64,000 nt of DNA from Ornithinimicrobium flavum (GCF_004526345.1 NZ_CP038213.1:1054001-1118000), one strand, 5' to 3'. Counted from the stretch's first letter, positions 26,554-35,314 are shown. Program-made: numbers and translations. Notes: generated by a model from the sequence alone, not told the origin.

Positions 26554-29163
26554 GTGCCGACGTCGGACCGCACGGGTGCCGCTAGGACCAACGTCCGGAA
26601 GGCTCTCACCGGGGAGGCGACTGTCTCCGAACCGCGGGGCCGGGAGGCGACGGCCTCCGAGCCGCCGGGCCGGGAGGCGACGGCCTCCGAACCGCCGGGC
26701 CGGGAGGCGACGGCCTCCGAACCGCCGGGCCGGGAGGCGACGGCCTCCGAACCGCCGGGCCGGGAGCCCCTGGACCTCCGCCTCCTGCTTCCGGCCCTCG
26801 TGGCCTGGGCCGTGCTCGTGGCGCTGCTCCCGCACCCTCCTGCCGTGCTGGGGGCCGTGGCCGTGGTGTGCCTGGCGCTGTCCCTCCTGGGTCTGCGGCG
26901 GTGGCGCCGGCCGGGGCGTCGACCGCGTGTAGCGCCCCGGCAGGAGCGCGCGGCCGCACCAGCAGGCACGCGCACCCGGTCGACGGGCTGGGCGGGGGTG
27001 GCGGTGCTCTCCCTCGCTGCCACGGGGGTGGTGTGCGCCGGTGCCGCGGTGCACGTGGCCCAGGCCCGGACCGGGCCGGTGGCGGGCTGGGCGCAGGAGC
27101 GTGCCGTGACCGAGGCGGAGCTGGTGGTGACCACGGAGCCCAGGGTGGTGACGCGCGGGGACGAGCGACCCCCGCTCGTCGTGCTCGAGGCGCGCGTGGT
27201 AGCGGTCGAGGCCCGAGGCCAGCGGTCCACGCCGCGGACCCCCGTGCTCGTCCTGGCCTCCGCCGGCCAGGGTGGGAGGACGTGCGCTGGCACAGCCGGG
27301 TGCTCGCCTCGGGCCGGTGGGCCCCCGCCGAGCCGGGGAGCGGACCGTGGCGGTCCTCACCCCCCGCCCCCCCGGTCCCCGGTCCTGACCGAGGACGCCG
27401 GTGCGGTGCTCCGCGGGGTGGACGTGGTGCGCGAGCGCTTCCGCCAGGCCCTGCACCCGCTGCCTGCAGATGCGCGCGGCCTCGTGCCGGGCCTGGTCAT
27501 CGGCGACACCTCGCTGACCCCGCCGGACCTGACCGAGGCGATGCGCGCCACCGGCATGACCCACCTGTCCGCCGTCAGCGGCAGCAACGTGGCCATCATC
27601 ATGGGCGGTGTCGCCGTGCTGCTGGCCCGGGTCGGGGCGCCGCGGCGCTGGCGGGTGCCCCTGGTGCTGCTGAGCCTGGTCGGCTTCATCCTGCTGTGCC
27701 GGCCCGAGCCGTCCGTGCTGCGGGCCGGGGTCATGGGGGCGGTGGGTCTGCTCGCCCTCACCTCGGGGCGGCGGAGGATCAGCCTGCCCGCCCTGGGCTG
27801 CGCGGTGCTCGGTCTGCTCGTCGTCGACCCCTGGCTGGCGCGGTCCTACGGGTTCGCGCTGTCGACGCTGGCCACCCTCGGGCTGGTGCTCTGGGCCCGT
27901 CCGTGGGGGCTGGCGATGGCCGGCCACCTGCCCAGGCGGCTGGGACTGCTCGGGCACGCGACCGCCATACCCCTTGCGGCGCAGGTGATCTGCGCTCCGG
28001 TGATCGTGCTGCTCCAGGGAAGCATCACCACGGTCGCCGTCCTGGCGAACCTGCTCTCGGCACCGCTCGTGGCGCCCACCACGATCCTGGGGGTGGTCTC
28101 CGCCTGCCTCGCCCCCCTGTCCGTGACCACGGCCCGGTGGGTGGCCTGGCTGGCCGCCGTGCCCGCCTGGCTCATCGGGCGCATCGCGCGCGTGTGCGCG
28201 CAGCTGCCCTACGGCACGGTCGACTGGGTGGACGGCGTCGCCGGGGCGTGGTTGCTGGCCGTGCTGACGGTGGCGGCGCTCGTGACCGCGCCGTGGTGGC
28301 GGCATCAGCTCGGGCGGCGGCCGTGGTGGGTCGTGGCCCTCGGGGGCGGACTCGTCGCCTGGGTGTGGCCGGCGCCGACCCTGCAGGGGTGGCCACCGCC
28401 CGGGTGGGTCGTCGTCGGGTGCGACGTGGGCCAGGGCGACGCCTTCGTGATCCGCACCGGTCCTGCGCGCGCGGTGCTCGTCGACACGGGCCCGGAGCCG
28501 GACCCCGTCGCAGCGTGCCTGCGGGACCTGGGTGTGCGCCACGTGGACCTGCTCGTGCTGAGCCACTTCCACGCCGACCACGTGGGTGGGGTCCCGGGGG
28601 TGCTGGCGGCCACGGACGTCGCTACCGCCTTCGTCAGCCCCGTCCGGGAGCCACCGGAGGTCGCCGCACGGACGGCGGCGCAGCTGGAGGCGGCCGGCGT
28701 GCCGGTGGACGCGGTGGGAGCGGGGGTGCGGGTGCGCATCGACGACGTGGTCGTGGAGGTGCTCGGTCCCGGCGACCGTCCGGTCGTGGGAGGGTCGGCG
28801 GCCAACAACGGCAGCGTCGTCCTGGACGTGGACGCCGCCGGCACACGCATCCTGCTCACCGGCGACCTCGAGCCGGAGGGCGCCCGCCCGGTGCGGGACC
28901 GCGTGCGGGGTCGGGACTACGACATCCTCAAGGTCGCCCACCACGGCTCGGCCGCCCAGGACGACCGCCTGGTGCGCGACGCCCGGGCGGAGGTCGCGCT
29001 CATCGGGGTGGGGGCGGAGAACACGTTCGGGCATCCTGCGCCGAGCGCGCTGAGCCTGCTGAGGGAGAGTGGTGCGCTGGTCCTGAGGACGGACACCGAC
29101 GGTGCCGTGGCCGTCTCCCGGGACGAGCGGGGCAGGCTCCTGGTGCACCGGCGGGACGGGTGA
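26554..29163 (+). CDS. comEC: ComEC/Rec2 DNA-uptake channel with MBL-fold domain
   Basis: ComEC is the inner-membrane channel for single-stranded DNA during transformation. The 869-residue protein has an N-terminal repeat region (about 20-71), two early membrane segments, a Competence domain (about 300-600; GLVPGLVIGDTSL, THLSAVSGSNVAI) with many membrane helices, and a C-terminal metallo-beta-lactamase fold (DVGQGDAFVI, LSHFHADHVGG, KVAHHGSAAQDD). The GTG at 26554 is 3 bp after comEA. Residues about 239-276 do not resemble ComEC: this stretch reads correctly only if three single bases are restored near 27274, 27336 and 27370, after which the original frame returns. Confidence 0.9.
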   Translation: MPTSDRTGAARTNVRKALTGEATVSEPRGREATASEPPGREATASEPPGREATASEPPGREATASEPPGREPLDLRLLLPALVAWAVLVALLPHPPAVLGAVAVVCLALSLLGLRRWRRPGRRPRVAPRQERAAAPAGTRTRSTGWAGVAVLSLAATGVVCAGAAVHVAQARTGPVAGWAQERAVTEAELVVTTEPRVVTRGDERPPLVVLEARVVAVEARGQRSTPRTPVLVLASAGQGGRTCAGTAGCSPRAGGPPPSRGADRGGPHPPPPRSPVLTEDAGAVLRGVDVVRERFRQALHPLPADARGLVPGLVIGDTSLTPPDLTEAMRATGMTHLSAVSGSNVAIIMGGVAVLLARVGAPRRWRVPLVLLSLVGFILLCRPEPSVLRAGVMGAVGLLALTSGRRRISLPALGCAVLGLLVVDPWLARSYGFALSTLATLGLVLWARPWGLAMAGHLPRRLGLLGHATAIPLAAQVICAPVIVLLQGSITTVAVLANLLSAPLVAPTTILGVVSACLAPLSVTTARWVAWLAAVPAWLIGRIARVCAQLPYGTVDWVDGVAGAWLLAVLTVAALVTAPWWRHQLGRRPWWVVALGGGLVAWVWPAPTLQGWPPPGWVVVGCDVGQGDAFVIRTGPARAVLVDTGPEPDPVAACLRDLGVRHVDLLVLSHFHADHVGGVPGVLAATDVATAFVSPVREPPEVAARTAAQLEAAGVPVDAVGAGVRVRIDDVVVEVLGPGDRPVVGGSAANNGSVVLDVDAAGTRILLTGDLEPEGARPVRDRVRGRDYDILKVAHHGSAAQDDRLVRDARAEVALIGVGAENTFGHPAPSALSLLRESGALVLRTDTDGAVAVSRDERGRLLVHRRDG
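26611..26760 (+). repeat. 30-bp minisatellite within comEC
   Basis: Five tandem 30-bp units; the first (26611-26640) is degenerate and the other four (26641-26760) are nearly identical, followed by a partial unit. Each encodes EPPGREATAS. It lies in the cytoplasmic N-terminus before the first membrane segment. Confidence 0.92.
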
Positions 29164-29221
29164 GGATGGTGTCCGCGCCGGGTGGACCCAGCACCCGTCA
29201 CCCGCACCCGACCCTGAACGG

Positions 29222-30202
29222 TCAGTCCCCGGCGGCCCCCGCGGACCCGAGGGACAGCGAGCCCGCGGGCTCGATCGGGACGCACCCGTGACCGCCCAGC
29301 TCGCGTGCGCTGGAGCACAGGGCGTCCAGCGCCGCCCCGACCGCGGGCACGCGCTGCAGGTCGGGCGTCGTGACGACCTGGACGATCCGGCGCGAGGGCG
29401 GAGAGACCGGACGGGTGACCACGTCCGGGTGCGAGACGGTGCTGAGGATGAGCTGGGGCACCAGTGCCACCCCGAGTCCCGCCGCCACCAGGCCGAGGAC
29501 GGCCACGTAGTCCTCGGTCTCGAAGGTGACGTCCGGGTCGAAGCCGGCGTCGTGGGCCAGGGTGAGCAGGTGGCCCCGGCAGCGGGGGCAGCCCGCGATC
29601 CACCGGTCGGCCGAGAGGTCGGACAGGTCGACCTCGTCCTGGTCGGCCAACGGGTGGTCCTTCGGCAGGGCCAGCATGACGGGGTCGGTCAGCACGTCCA
29701 TCACGACCAGGCCGTTGAGGTCGTCCTCGCCGCGTCCAGGGTCGTTGCCCTCGTAGGAGAAGGCCACCGCGAGGTCGACCCCGCCGGCGCGGATCGCCGC
29801 CAGCGACTCCGGGGGCTCGGCCTCGGAGAACTGCACCGTCACCGCCGGGTGGCTCTGCCGCAGCCTTGCCAGCGCGCGAGGCACCAAGGTGGCCGAGGAG
29901 GACGGGAAGGCCATGAGCCGCACCCGCCCGGCCTGCAGCCCGGCGATGGCGCTGACCTCGGCCTCGGCCTCGGCCAGCCGGTCCAGGATCTCCCCGGCCC
30001 GGCGGGCCAGCAGCTGCCCGGCCTCGGTCAGCCGGACCGTGCGCCCGATCCGCTCGACCAGGGCCGTCCCGGCCCGCTGCTCGAGCCTGCGCACCATCTG
30101 GGACACGGCCGGCTGGGTGTAGCCGAGCGCCTGGGCAGCGGCGGTGAACGAGCCCTCCTCGGCGATGGCCCGCATGACCCGCAGCCCTGCAGCGTCGAAC
30201 AT
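29222..30202 (-). CDS. LysR-family transcriptional regulator
   Basis: A 326-residue LysR protein. The winged HTH is at residues 1-60 (GLRVMRAIAEEGSFTAAAQAL, TQPAVSQMVRRLEQRAG), and the rest is a substrate-binding domain with YTD-type LVPRALARLRQSHPAV and VDLAVAFSYEGND. The effector is unknown. The ATG at 30202 has TAGGGT (30210-30215, minus strand) 7 nt upstream, with GGGAGG inside the spacer. It is divergent from the Sir2 gene, which may be a target (inference from position only). Confidence 0.9.
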   Translation of the reverse strand: MFDAAGLRVMRAIAEEGSFTAAAQALGYTQPAVSQMVRRLEQRAGTALVERIGRTVRLTEAGQLLARRAGEILDRLAEAEAEVSAIAGLQAGRVRLMAFPSSSATLVPRALARLRQSHPAVTVQFSEAEPPESLAAIRAGGVDLAVAFSYEGNDPGRGEDDLNGLVVMDVLTDPVMLALPKDHPLADQDEVDLSDLSADRWIAGCPRCRGHLLTLAHDAGFDPDVTFETEDYVAVLGLVAAGLGVALVPQLILSTVSHPDVVTRPVSPPSRRIVQVVTTPDLQRVPAVGAALDALCSSARELGGHGCVPIEPAGSLSLGSAGAAGD

Positions 30203-30323
30203 GCCTCCCACCCTAGTCGGGACGGCTCCGGCGGGCCCGGGCCCCGCAGCCCGGCAGGCGTGGACGGCATACTGACGCCGTGAAGGGTGCGGTGACCGGG
30301 CGGTGCGCAGGGACGGTGGACGG

Positions 30324-31334
30324 GTGAGCACGGGGGAGGGGCGGGCGCCCGCGGGCGGCGTCCGTCGGCACGTCCTGGGCCAGGAGCTGCGGGCGGCCGT
30401 GCCGCACCACCGGCTCCAGCCGCCGGTCCTGGACGGGCCCGTCGACCCCGGGCTCACCATGCCCCCGCCGGTCGAGGTCGACGACCACGGGTATGCCGTG
30501 CTCCGTGACCTGGTCGCCGGGGGCGGCGTGGTCGCCCTGACGGGGGCCGGGATGTCGACGGCGTCGGGGATCCCCGACTATCGCGGCCCGGACGGGCAGC
30601 GGCGCGTCACGCCGATGCAGCATGCCGAGTTCGTCGGGTCGTCGGAGGCACGCCGGCGCTACTGGGCCCGCGCCTTCGCCGGCTGGGAGAGGTTCGTCGC
30701 GGCGAGGCCGAACCTCGCCCACCGGTGCGTCGCCCGGCTGGAGCGCGCAGGGCTGGTGGACCATGTCATCACCCAGAACGTCGACGGCCTGCACCAGGAG
30801 GCCGGGTCGAGGCGGGTCCTGGAGCTGCACGGCTCGCTCGCGCGGGTCGAGTGCCTGGACTGCAGCGAGCGGACCACCCGGGAGCAGGTCCACGCCTGGC
30901 TCACCGAGGCGAACCCCGGGTTCCTGCGCCGGGCCAGCGACCCCGCTCAGGTTCGTCCGGACGGTGACGTGGCCCTGCCGGAGGCGTTGGTCGGTTCCTT
31001 CCGCGCGCCCCGGTGCCTCGTGTGCGGCGGGGACGTCCTCAAGCCGGACGTCGTCTTCTTCGGGGGGTCGGTGGACAAGCCGGTCGTCGCCCACGCCTTC
31101 GACCTGCTGGGACAGGCGCGGCTGCTGCTGGTGCTGGGCTCCTCGCTGCGGGTCATGAGCGGCTACCGCTTCGTGCGCCGGGCGGCTCGGGAGGGCATCC
31201 CGGTGGCCGTCGTCACCCGGGGCGACACGCGTGGGGAGGGTGAGCCGACGGTGCAGCTGGACGCCCTCCTGGGGGACGTCCTGCCGCGGCTCGTTGCCGA
31301 TGTGACGCGTGGGGTCGAGGAGCCGCACCCCTGA
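30324..31334 (+). CDS. Sir2-family NAD-dependent protein deacylase
   Basis: A sirtuin that removes acyl groups from lysines with NAD+. Motifs are GAGMSTASGIPDYRGPDGQ (NAD binding), TQNVDGLHQEAGS (catalytic His in HG of LELHGSL), the zinc pairs CLDC and CLVC, and FFGGSV. The GTG at 30324 gives 336 residues; the first 50-60 are not sirtuin-like, so a later start such as the ATG at 30459 (MPPPVEVDDHGYAVL) is possible. Members of this shape are common in Actinobacteria and are close to the CobB group. Confidence 0.88.
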   Translation: MSTGEGRAPAGGVRRHVLGQELRAAVPHHRLQPPVLDGPVDPGLTMPPPVEVDDHGYAVLRDLVAGGGVVALTGAGMSTASGIPDYRGPDGQRRVTPMQHAEFVGSSEARRRYWARAFAGWERFVAARPNLAHRCVARLERAGLVDHVITQNVDGLHQEAGSRRVLELHGSLARVECLDCSERTTREQVHAWLTEANPGFLRRASDPAQVRPDGDVALPEALVGSFRAPRCLVCGGDVLKPDVVFFGGSVDKPVVAHAFDLLGQARLLLVLGSSLRVMSGYRFVRRAAREGIPVAVVTRGDTRGEGEPTVQLDALLGDVLPRLVADVTRGVEEPHP

Positions 31335-31440
31335 GGGTGGGGGTGCCGTTTCATCGGGCCAGTGCCCGGGGACCTTTGCTTGACTCGATGAGCACGCCCG
31401 GTCCCCGCGACCGGGGTATCCGACTGATGGAGGAGCGCAC

Positions 31441-32469
31441 GTGAGCATCACCCAGGAGCAGATCAACGACCTCTACGACGCCGAGGTCGTGACCCAGGAC
31501 GACGACAACCTCGGTGGGGTCGGTGAGGTGTACCTCGACGACCAGACCGGCGAGCCGTCGTGGATCTCGGTCAAGACGGGCTGGTTCGGTGCCCGGCAGA
31601 GCCTGGTCCCTCTGCAGGACGCGGACCTCTCCGGCGGGCGGATCCGTGTCCCGCACACCAAGGACACCATCAAGAACGCGCCGAACGTCGACGCGGACCA
31701 GCACCTGTCGGAGGAGGAGCAGGACGAGCTCTTCCGCTACTACAGCGGGGCGGGTGTCGACACGAGCCGCTACGGCGCCGACGGGTTGGACGACCGTCGC
31801 GACGTGACCGAGGCCGACCCGGCCGTCGCCGGCGGCTTCAGCGCCGGGGGCGCCGACAGTGACCTGGACCGCGACCGAGGGACGCTGGCGGACACCGACC
31901 GCGACTCGGACGTGGACCGCGACCGCGGAGCGGGGCTCGGCGGGGACCGTGACCTGGACGTCGACCGGGACCGCGGTGCCGAGCTCGGTGGGGGTGTGGG
32001 CCGCGAGCGTGAGGGGTCCATGACCCTGCACGAGGAGCAGGTGGACGTCGGGACCGAGCGCGTCGAGACGGGGAGGGTGCGGCTGCGCAAGCACGTCGTG
32101 ACCGACCAGGAGACCGTCACCGTGCCGGTGCAGCGTGAGGAGTTCGAGGTCGTCCGGGAGCCGGTGGCCGGTGAGGACGCCCGGGACGGCGCTCGGCTGG
32201 GTGAGGACGAGGCTGAGGTCACGCTGCACGAGGAGCGCCCTGTCGTGGACAAGGACGTGGTCGCCACCGAGCGCGTCGGCCTGGAGAAGCAGACCGTCAC
32301 CGACGAGCAGCAGGTCGTCACCGACGTCTCGCACGAGGAGGTCGACGTCGACCGGGACACCACGGGAGACGCCGGGATCGCTGACGGTGGACCCCGCCAG
32401 GGGGACTGGGACGGCGACGGCGTGCGTGGCGAGGGCCTGGACCTGGACGGTGACAACCGCCGCGGCTGA
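31441..32469 (+). CDS. PRC-barrel and DUF2382 protein
   Basis: A 342-residue soluble protein: a PRC-barrel domain (residues 1-85; ITQEQINDLYDAEVVTQDDDN, SWISVKTGWFGARQSLVPL), an Asp/Arg-rich repeated linker (about 140-195, DRDRG units), and a DUF2382 domain (about 195-300; LHEEQVDVGTERVETGRVRL, EVTLHEERPVVDKD). DUF2382 proteins are associated with stress responses; no reaction is known. The GTG at 31441 follows GGAGG by about 7 nt. A GGGTAT at 31414-31419 could be a -10 for a SigB-like factor, which is a weak guess. Confidence 0.85.
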   Translation: MSITQEQINDLYDAEVVTQDDDNLGGVGEVYLDDQTGEPSWISVKTGWFGARQSLVPLQDADLSGGRIRVPHTKDTIKNAPNVDADQHLSEEEQDELFRYYSGAGVDTSRYGADGLDDRRDVTEADPAVAGGFSAGGADSDLDRDRGTLADTDRDSDVDRDRGAGLGGDRDLDVDRDRGAELGGGVGREREGSMTLHEEQVDVGTERVETGRVRLRKHVVTDQETVTVPVQREEFEVVREPVAGEDARDGARLGEDEAEVTLHEERPVVDKDVVATERVGLEKQTVTDEQQVVTDVSHEEVDVDRDTTGDAGIADGGPRQGDWDGDGVRGEGLDLDGDNRRG

Positions 32470-32487
32470 GCCCCGCTGATCCTGCCC

Positions 32488-32521
32488 GACGGCCGCGTCC
32501 ACCCCGGTGGAGGCGGCCGTC
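32488..32521 (+). terminator. hairpin after the DUF2382 gene
   Basis: GACGGCCGC (32488-32496) pairs with 32513-32521, with an inner CCACC/GGTGG stem. It begins 19 bp after the stop codon. No T tract. Confidence 0.5.
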
Positions 32522-32630
32522 GGCGTCGGCGACCCAGGGCCTGAGGTGCACGTCTTGCAGCAGCGGCAGGGGGTGTGGTGTGATCCTCGGCGGCACGGGT
32601 GGTCTCCCGGGCGCCGGCATGGAGGTGGCC

Positions 32631-32963
32631 GTGATCACGCAGGAACAGCTCAACGCGCTCTACGACGCGGACGTGGTGGACCAGGACGGCGAGAAGGTCG
32701 GCGCGCTGGACCAGGTCTACATCGACAACGCCACGGGCGACCCTGCCTGGCTGACCGTCCGGACCGGGTGGATCGCCGGTCGCCGGTGCTTCTGCCCCCT
32801 GTCCAACGCCGAGATCGTCGACGCGCAGATCCGTCTGGCCTACACCGTCGAGATGATCAAGGGTGCTCCTGACATCCCCGTCGACCGGCACCTGACGGAG
32901 GACGAGGAGGAGCAGCTCCTGGAGTACTACTCCGTCGACGAGGGCCCCGCGCCCTCGGCCTGA
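32631..32963 (+). CDS. PRC-barrel domain protein
   Basis: A 110-residue protein made of one PRC-barrel domain, closely parallel to the N-terminus of the gene upstream: ITQEQLNALYDADVVDQDGEKVG, WLTVRTGWIAGRRCFCPL, AYTVEMIKGAPDIPVDRHL and the shared tail TEDEEEQLLEYY. It looks like a tandem duplicate without DUF2382. The GTG at 32631 matches the start of the paralogue and has GGAGGT at 32621-32626; the ATG at 32619 is an alternative. Confidence 0.85.
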   Translation: MITQEQLNALYDADVVDQDGEKVGALDQVYIDNATGDPAWLTVRTGWIAGRRCFCPLSNAEIVDAQIRLAYTVEMIKGAPDIPVDRHLTEDEEEQLLEYYSVDEGPAPSA

Positions 32964-33031
32964 GCAGCCCACCCGGCCCTCGCGCGGCCGTCGTCCCCCA
33001 CCTCCGGCCGGCGGTATGACGTTGCCGCATG

Positions 33032-33079
33032 GCGACGCCGCCCCCGGCTGAGGATGGAGGATGCCGGGGGCGGCGTCGC
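33032..33079. terminator. bidirectional terminator before lexA end
   Basis: A 17-bp perfect inverted repeat (33032-33048 with 33063-33079, 14-nt loop) in the gap between the convergent PRC-barrel gene and lexA. It is very GC-rich with no T tract. Confidence 0.65.
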
Positions 33080-33114
33080 GGTCGGTGGGCCGGCGGGCCG
33101 GCGGGGAGGAGAGG

Positions 33115-33843
33115 TCAGACGCGTCGCAGGACGGCCGTGACCTTGCCGAGGATGACGGCGTGGTCGCCGTCGATCGGCTCGTAGGCGGGGTTGTGGGGGA
33201 TGAGCCAGGTCTTGCCGTTGGTGTTGCGGAACGTCTTCACCGTGGCCTCGTTGTCCAGCATCGCCGCCACGATGTCGCCGTTCACGGCCGTCGGCTGACG
33301 ACGCACCACCACCCAGTCACCGTCGCAGATGGCGGCGTCCACCATCGAGTCGCCCACCACGTTGAGCAGGAAGAGCTCGCCGTCGCCGACGAGCTGCCGG
33401 GGCAGCGGGAAGACGTCCTCCACGGCCTCCTCCGCCAGGATCGGTCCACCGGCGGCGATCCGGCCCACGAGCGGGACGTAGGACGGGCGGGGGCGGGAGT
33501 CACCGATCCCCGTCTCGTCGTAGGTCGTCTCGGTCGTGGGGCTCACCGTGCCCCCGTCGGTGTCACCGCGGCGGTAGCCGTGCCCCTCTGCGCCGGGGTT
33601 GACGACCTCGATGGCACGAGGACGGTGCGGGTCGCGCCGCAGGAAACCCTTGCGCTCGAGCATCTTCAGCTGGTGCGCCACCGAGCTGGGGGAGGTCAGG
33701 CCCACCGCGTCACCGATCTCGCGCAGGCTGGGCGGGTAGCCCCGGGCGTCGACCGAGTCGCGGATGACGTCGAGGACGCGCCGCTGCCGGTTGGTGAGCG
33801 TCGCCCCACCGTCCCGGTCGGGCATCTCGTGAATCGTGGCCAT
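33115..33843 (-). CDS. lexA: LexA, SOS repressor
   Basis: LexA represses the SOS regulon and cleaves itself when RecA is activated. The 242-residue protein has the winged HTH ([40 protein letters not shown]), the cleavage site Ala-Gly in GRIAAGGPI, the catalytic Ser in VVGDSMVDA and the catalytic Lys in ATVKTF. The ATG at 33843 is preferred because the GAGGGG site is 9 nt upstream of it but touches the alternative ATG at 33852. A linker of about 35 residues between the domains is longer than in E. coli. It is divergent from the LysM gene, the usual actinobacterial arrangement. Confidence 0.96.
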   Translation of the reverse strand: MATIHEMPDRDGGATLTNRQRRVLDVIRDSVDARGYPPSLREIGDAVGLTSPSSVAHQLKMLERKGFLRRDPHRPRAIEVVNPGAEGHGYRRGDTDGGTVSPTTETTYDETGIGDSRPRPSYVPLVGRIAAGGPILAEEAVEDVFPLPRQLVGDGELFLLNVVGDSMVDAAICDGDWVVVRRQPTAVNGDIVAAMLDNEATVKTFRNTNGKTWLIPHNPAYEPIDGDHAVILGKVTAVLRRV

Positions 33844-33996
33844 GCTCTCCATCCCCTCGTCCGATGCTGCACCGGTCGTCCGGAGGTGCCCGGCCGGCCA
33901 GGCTGCCCGGGCATCAGCCCAGGTCAGCGGGTCTGTCGGTGGCGGGTGATTGTGTCACCGACATGAGCACAGCCTACGTGAGCAGCCCTGGCCGGA

Positions 33997-34010
33997 CAAA
34001 CATCTGTTCG
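33997..34010. promoter_or_regulatory. LexA (SOS) box
   Basis: CAAACATCTGTTCG matches the actinobacterial SOS box CGAAC-N4-GTTCG with one mismatch in the left arm. It lies between lexA and the LysM gene and could control both. Confidence 0.75.
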
Positions 34011-34050
34011 GTCGGCGTGTCGACAACGTCGGACATCCGTGCTATCAATA

Positions 34051-34078
34051 GGACAGACGTCCGATCGGACACACGTCC
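34051..34078. promoter_or_regulatory. paired GGAC-N4-GTCC dyads
   Basis: GGACAGACGTCC at 34051-34062 and GGACACACGTCC at 34067-34078, spaced 16 bp centre to centre, between the SOS box and the ribosome binding site of the LysM gene. They share the dyad geometry of an SOS box but not its sequence, so another regulator or an mRNA hairpin is possible. Confidence 0.5.
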
Positions 34079-34109
34079 GAGCCGGACCTCCCTGAGGAAG
34101 GTGACCAGC

Positions 34110-34519
34110 ATGAGCACTGCGACCCTCGACCACCCGGTCCTGGCCCTGCCGGCCGCGCTGCGCCCCGGCGCGCGGCGCGCCGCCCGAGCCACCTGCGGCT
34201 CGTGGAGCCGTCGGCGCCGACGGCCTCGCGGACGACCCGCCGTCGGGCGCTGCGCATCACGCGTCGAGGGCGGCTGGCCCTGACGAGCAGCCTGACCCTC
34301 GTGGTGGCCCTCGTCGTCGCCTCCGTCATCGGCCTTTTGGGGCCCGCGGGAGCGACGACCTCGGTGGTCGTCGAGCCCGGCATGACCCTGTCTCAGATCG
34401 CGGCCGAGCAGCTGCCGGACGTCCCGCTGAGCCGGGCGATCGTCGACATCCAGCAGGCCAACAGGTTGTCGACGACGTCCATCGCGGCGGGTCAGGAGCT
34501 GGTGATCCCGTCCCGCTGA
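34110..34519 (+). CDS. LysM-domain membrane protein next to lexA, one frameshift
   Basis: A small envelope protein with one membrane segment and a C-terminal LysM domain (VVVEPGMTLSQIAAEQLPD, IQQANRLSTTSIAAGQELVI). The ATG at 34110 has GAGGAAG 9 nt upstream and begins MSTATLDHPVLALPAAL. The membrane and LysM parts read in the -1 frame from about HLRLVEPSAPTA, so one base seems lost in the GC-rich stretch near 34160-34190. Starting at the GTG at 34202 would avoid the shift but has no ribosome binding site. Position and domain match the SOS-induced division inhibitors next to lexA in Actinobacteria (Rv2719c/ChiZ of mycobacteria, DivS of corynebacteria). Confidence 0.72.
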
Positions 34520-34544
34520 GCCGGATCGCCGTCTCCGAGGACCG

Positions 34545-35213
34545 TCAGCCGGCGCGCCCGTCCTCCGGCGCGGCAGCAGGGGGGCCGTCCGCGTCGCCGC
34601 CCTGCGGGGCCTGCTCCCCCGGCTGGGTGTCGCCTGCCGTGGAGTGCACGGCGTCCCACACGACGGGCAGCTGCTCGGAGGGGATGAAGTATCCGGCGAT
34701 GTGCGGGTCGAACATCAGGCCCGCGATGCCCGACTCCTGGTAGACCTGGGCCGACTCCACGATCTCGGACGGGGGCAGCGCGATCGCCCTCAGATCGTCC
34801 TCCTCGCGGATCATGCCGTTCTCCACCGCGAAGTGCCGGGCTCGCTCGGCCGTCGTGAAGGTCAGCAGCATGAGCTGGTCCTGGATCACCGCGGCGGCGG
34901 GTGACTCCTGGCCCTCGTCGCCGACCGCGATGAACCACCAGTGCCCCAGATCCATGGTCAGCCGCCACAGGGCGGTCATGCCGACGCGGTCCTCCGGCCC
35001 GGTGACGCGGGCCGCGAGCAGGTCGGTCTGGCTCGCCTCCACGCCGTCGTCGCCCGCCTTTGCGTCGTCGCCGGTGGTCCGAGCGCCGCGGGGCGCGGCC
35101 TGCCCGGCCCCGGGGTCGTCCGCGCGGCTGGGGCCCTGCCCCTCGTAGATCGAGTCCTCCGGCGAGGTCGACCGGTCGTCCTCCTGGAAGGGCAGTGCCG
35201 TGGGATCGCTCAT
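34545..35213 (-). CDS. hypothetical protein, SseB-like region possible
   Basis: A 222-residue soluble protein. The first 70 and last 35 residues are acidic and low-complexity. The centre (about 75-185) looks folded: ALWRLTMDLGHWWFIAVGDEG, DQLMLLTFTTAERARHFAVEN and IAGLMFDPHIAGYFIPSEQL. The pattern of a short-strand alpha/beta domain, with a phrase about values and thresholds, recalls SseB N-terminal domains, but this is a weak resemblance. It ends 25 bp from the convergent LysM gene. Confidence 0.65.
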   Translation of the reverse strand: MSDPTALPFQEDDRSTSPEDSIYEGQGPSRADDPGAGQAAPRGARTTGDDAKAGDDGVEASQTDLLAARVTGPEDRVGMTALWRLTMDLGHWWFIAVGDEGQESPAAAVIQDQLMLLTFTTAERARHFAVENGMIREEDDLRAIALPPSEIVESAQVYQESGIAGLMFDPHIAGYFIPSEQLPVVWDAVHSTAGDTQPGEQAPQGGDADGPPAAAPEDGRAG

Positions 35214-35314
35214 GCTCCCCATCCGACCACACCCGGGCGGGACCACCAAGCCCCGCGCGGTCCGGAGCGGTCGTGTCCTGCGGGTTCACCCCCGGGGCGC
35301 CGACGAGCGCAGGG

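Noticed and set aside
25462..26760. CRISPR-like array in the comEA/comEC repeats
   Set aside because: The units are contiguous with no spacers and code in frame.
25939..29148. A 1069-codon minus-strand frame antisense to comEC
   Set aside because: Composition is His/Arg/Pro/Gly biased and repetitive, typical of antisense shadows.
31347..31419. SigB-type promoter before the DUF2382 gene
   Set aside because: GGGTAT is present but no -35 at proper spacing is convincing.
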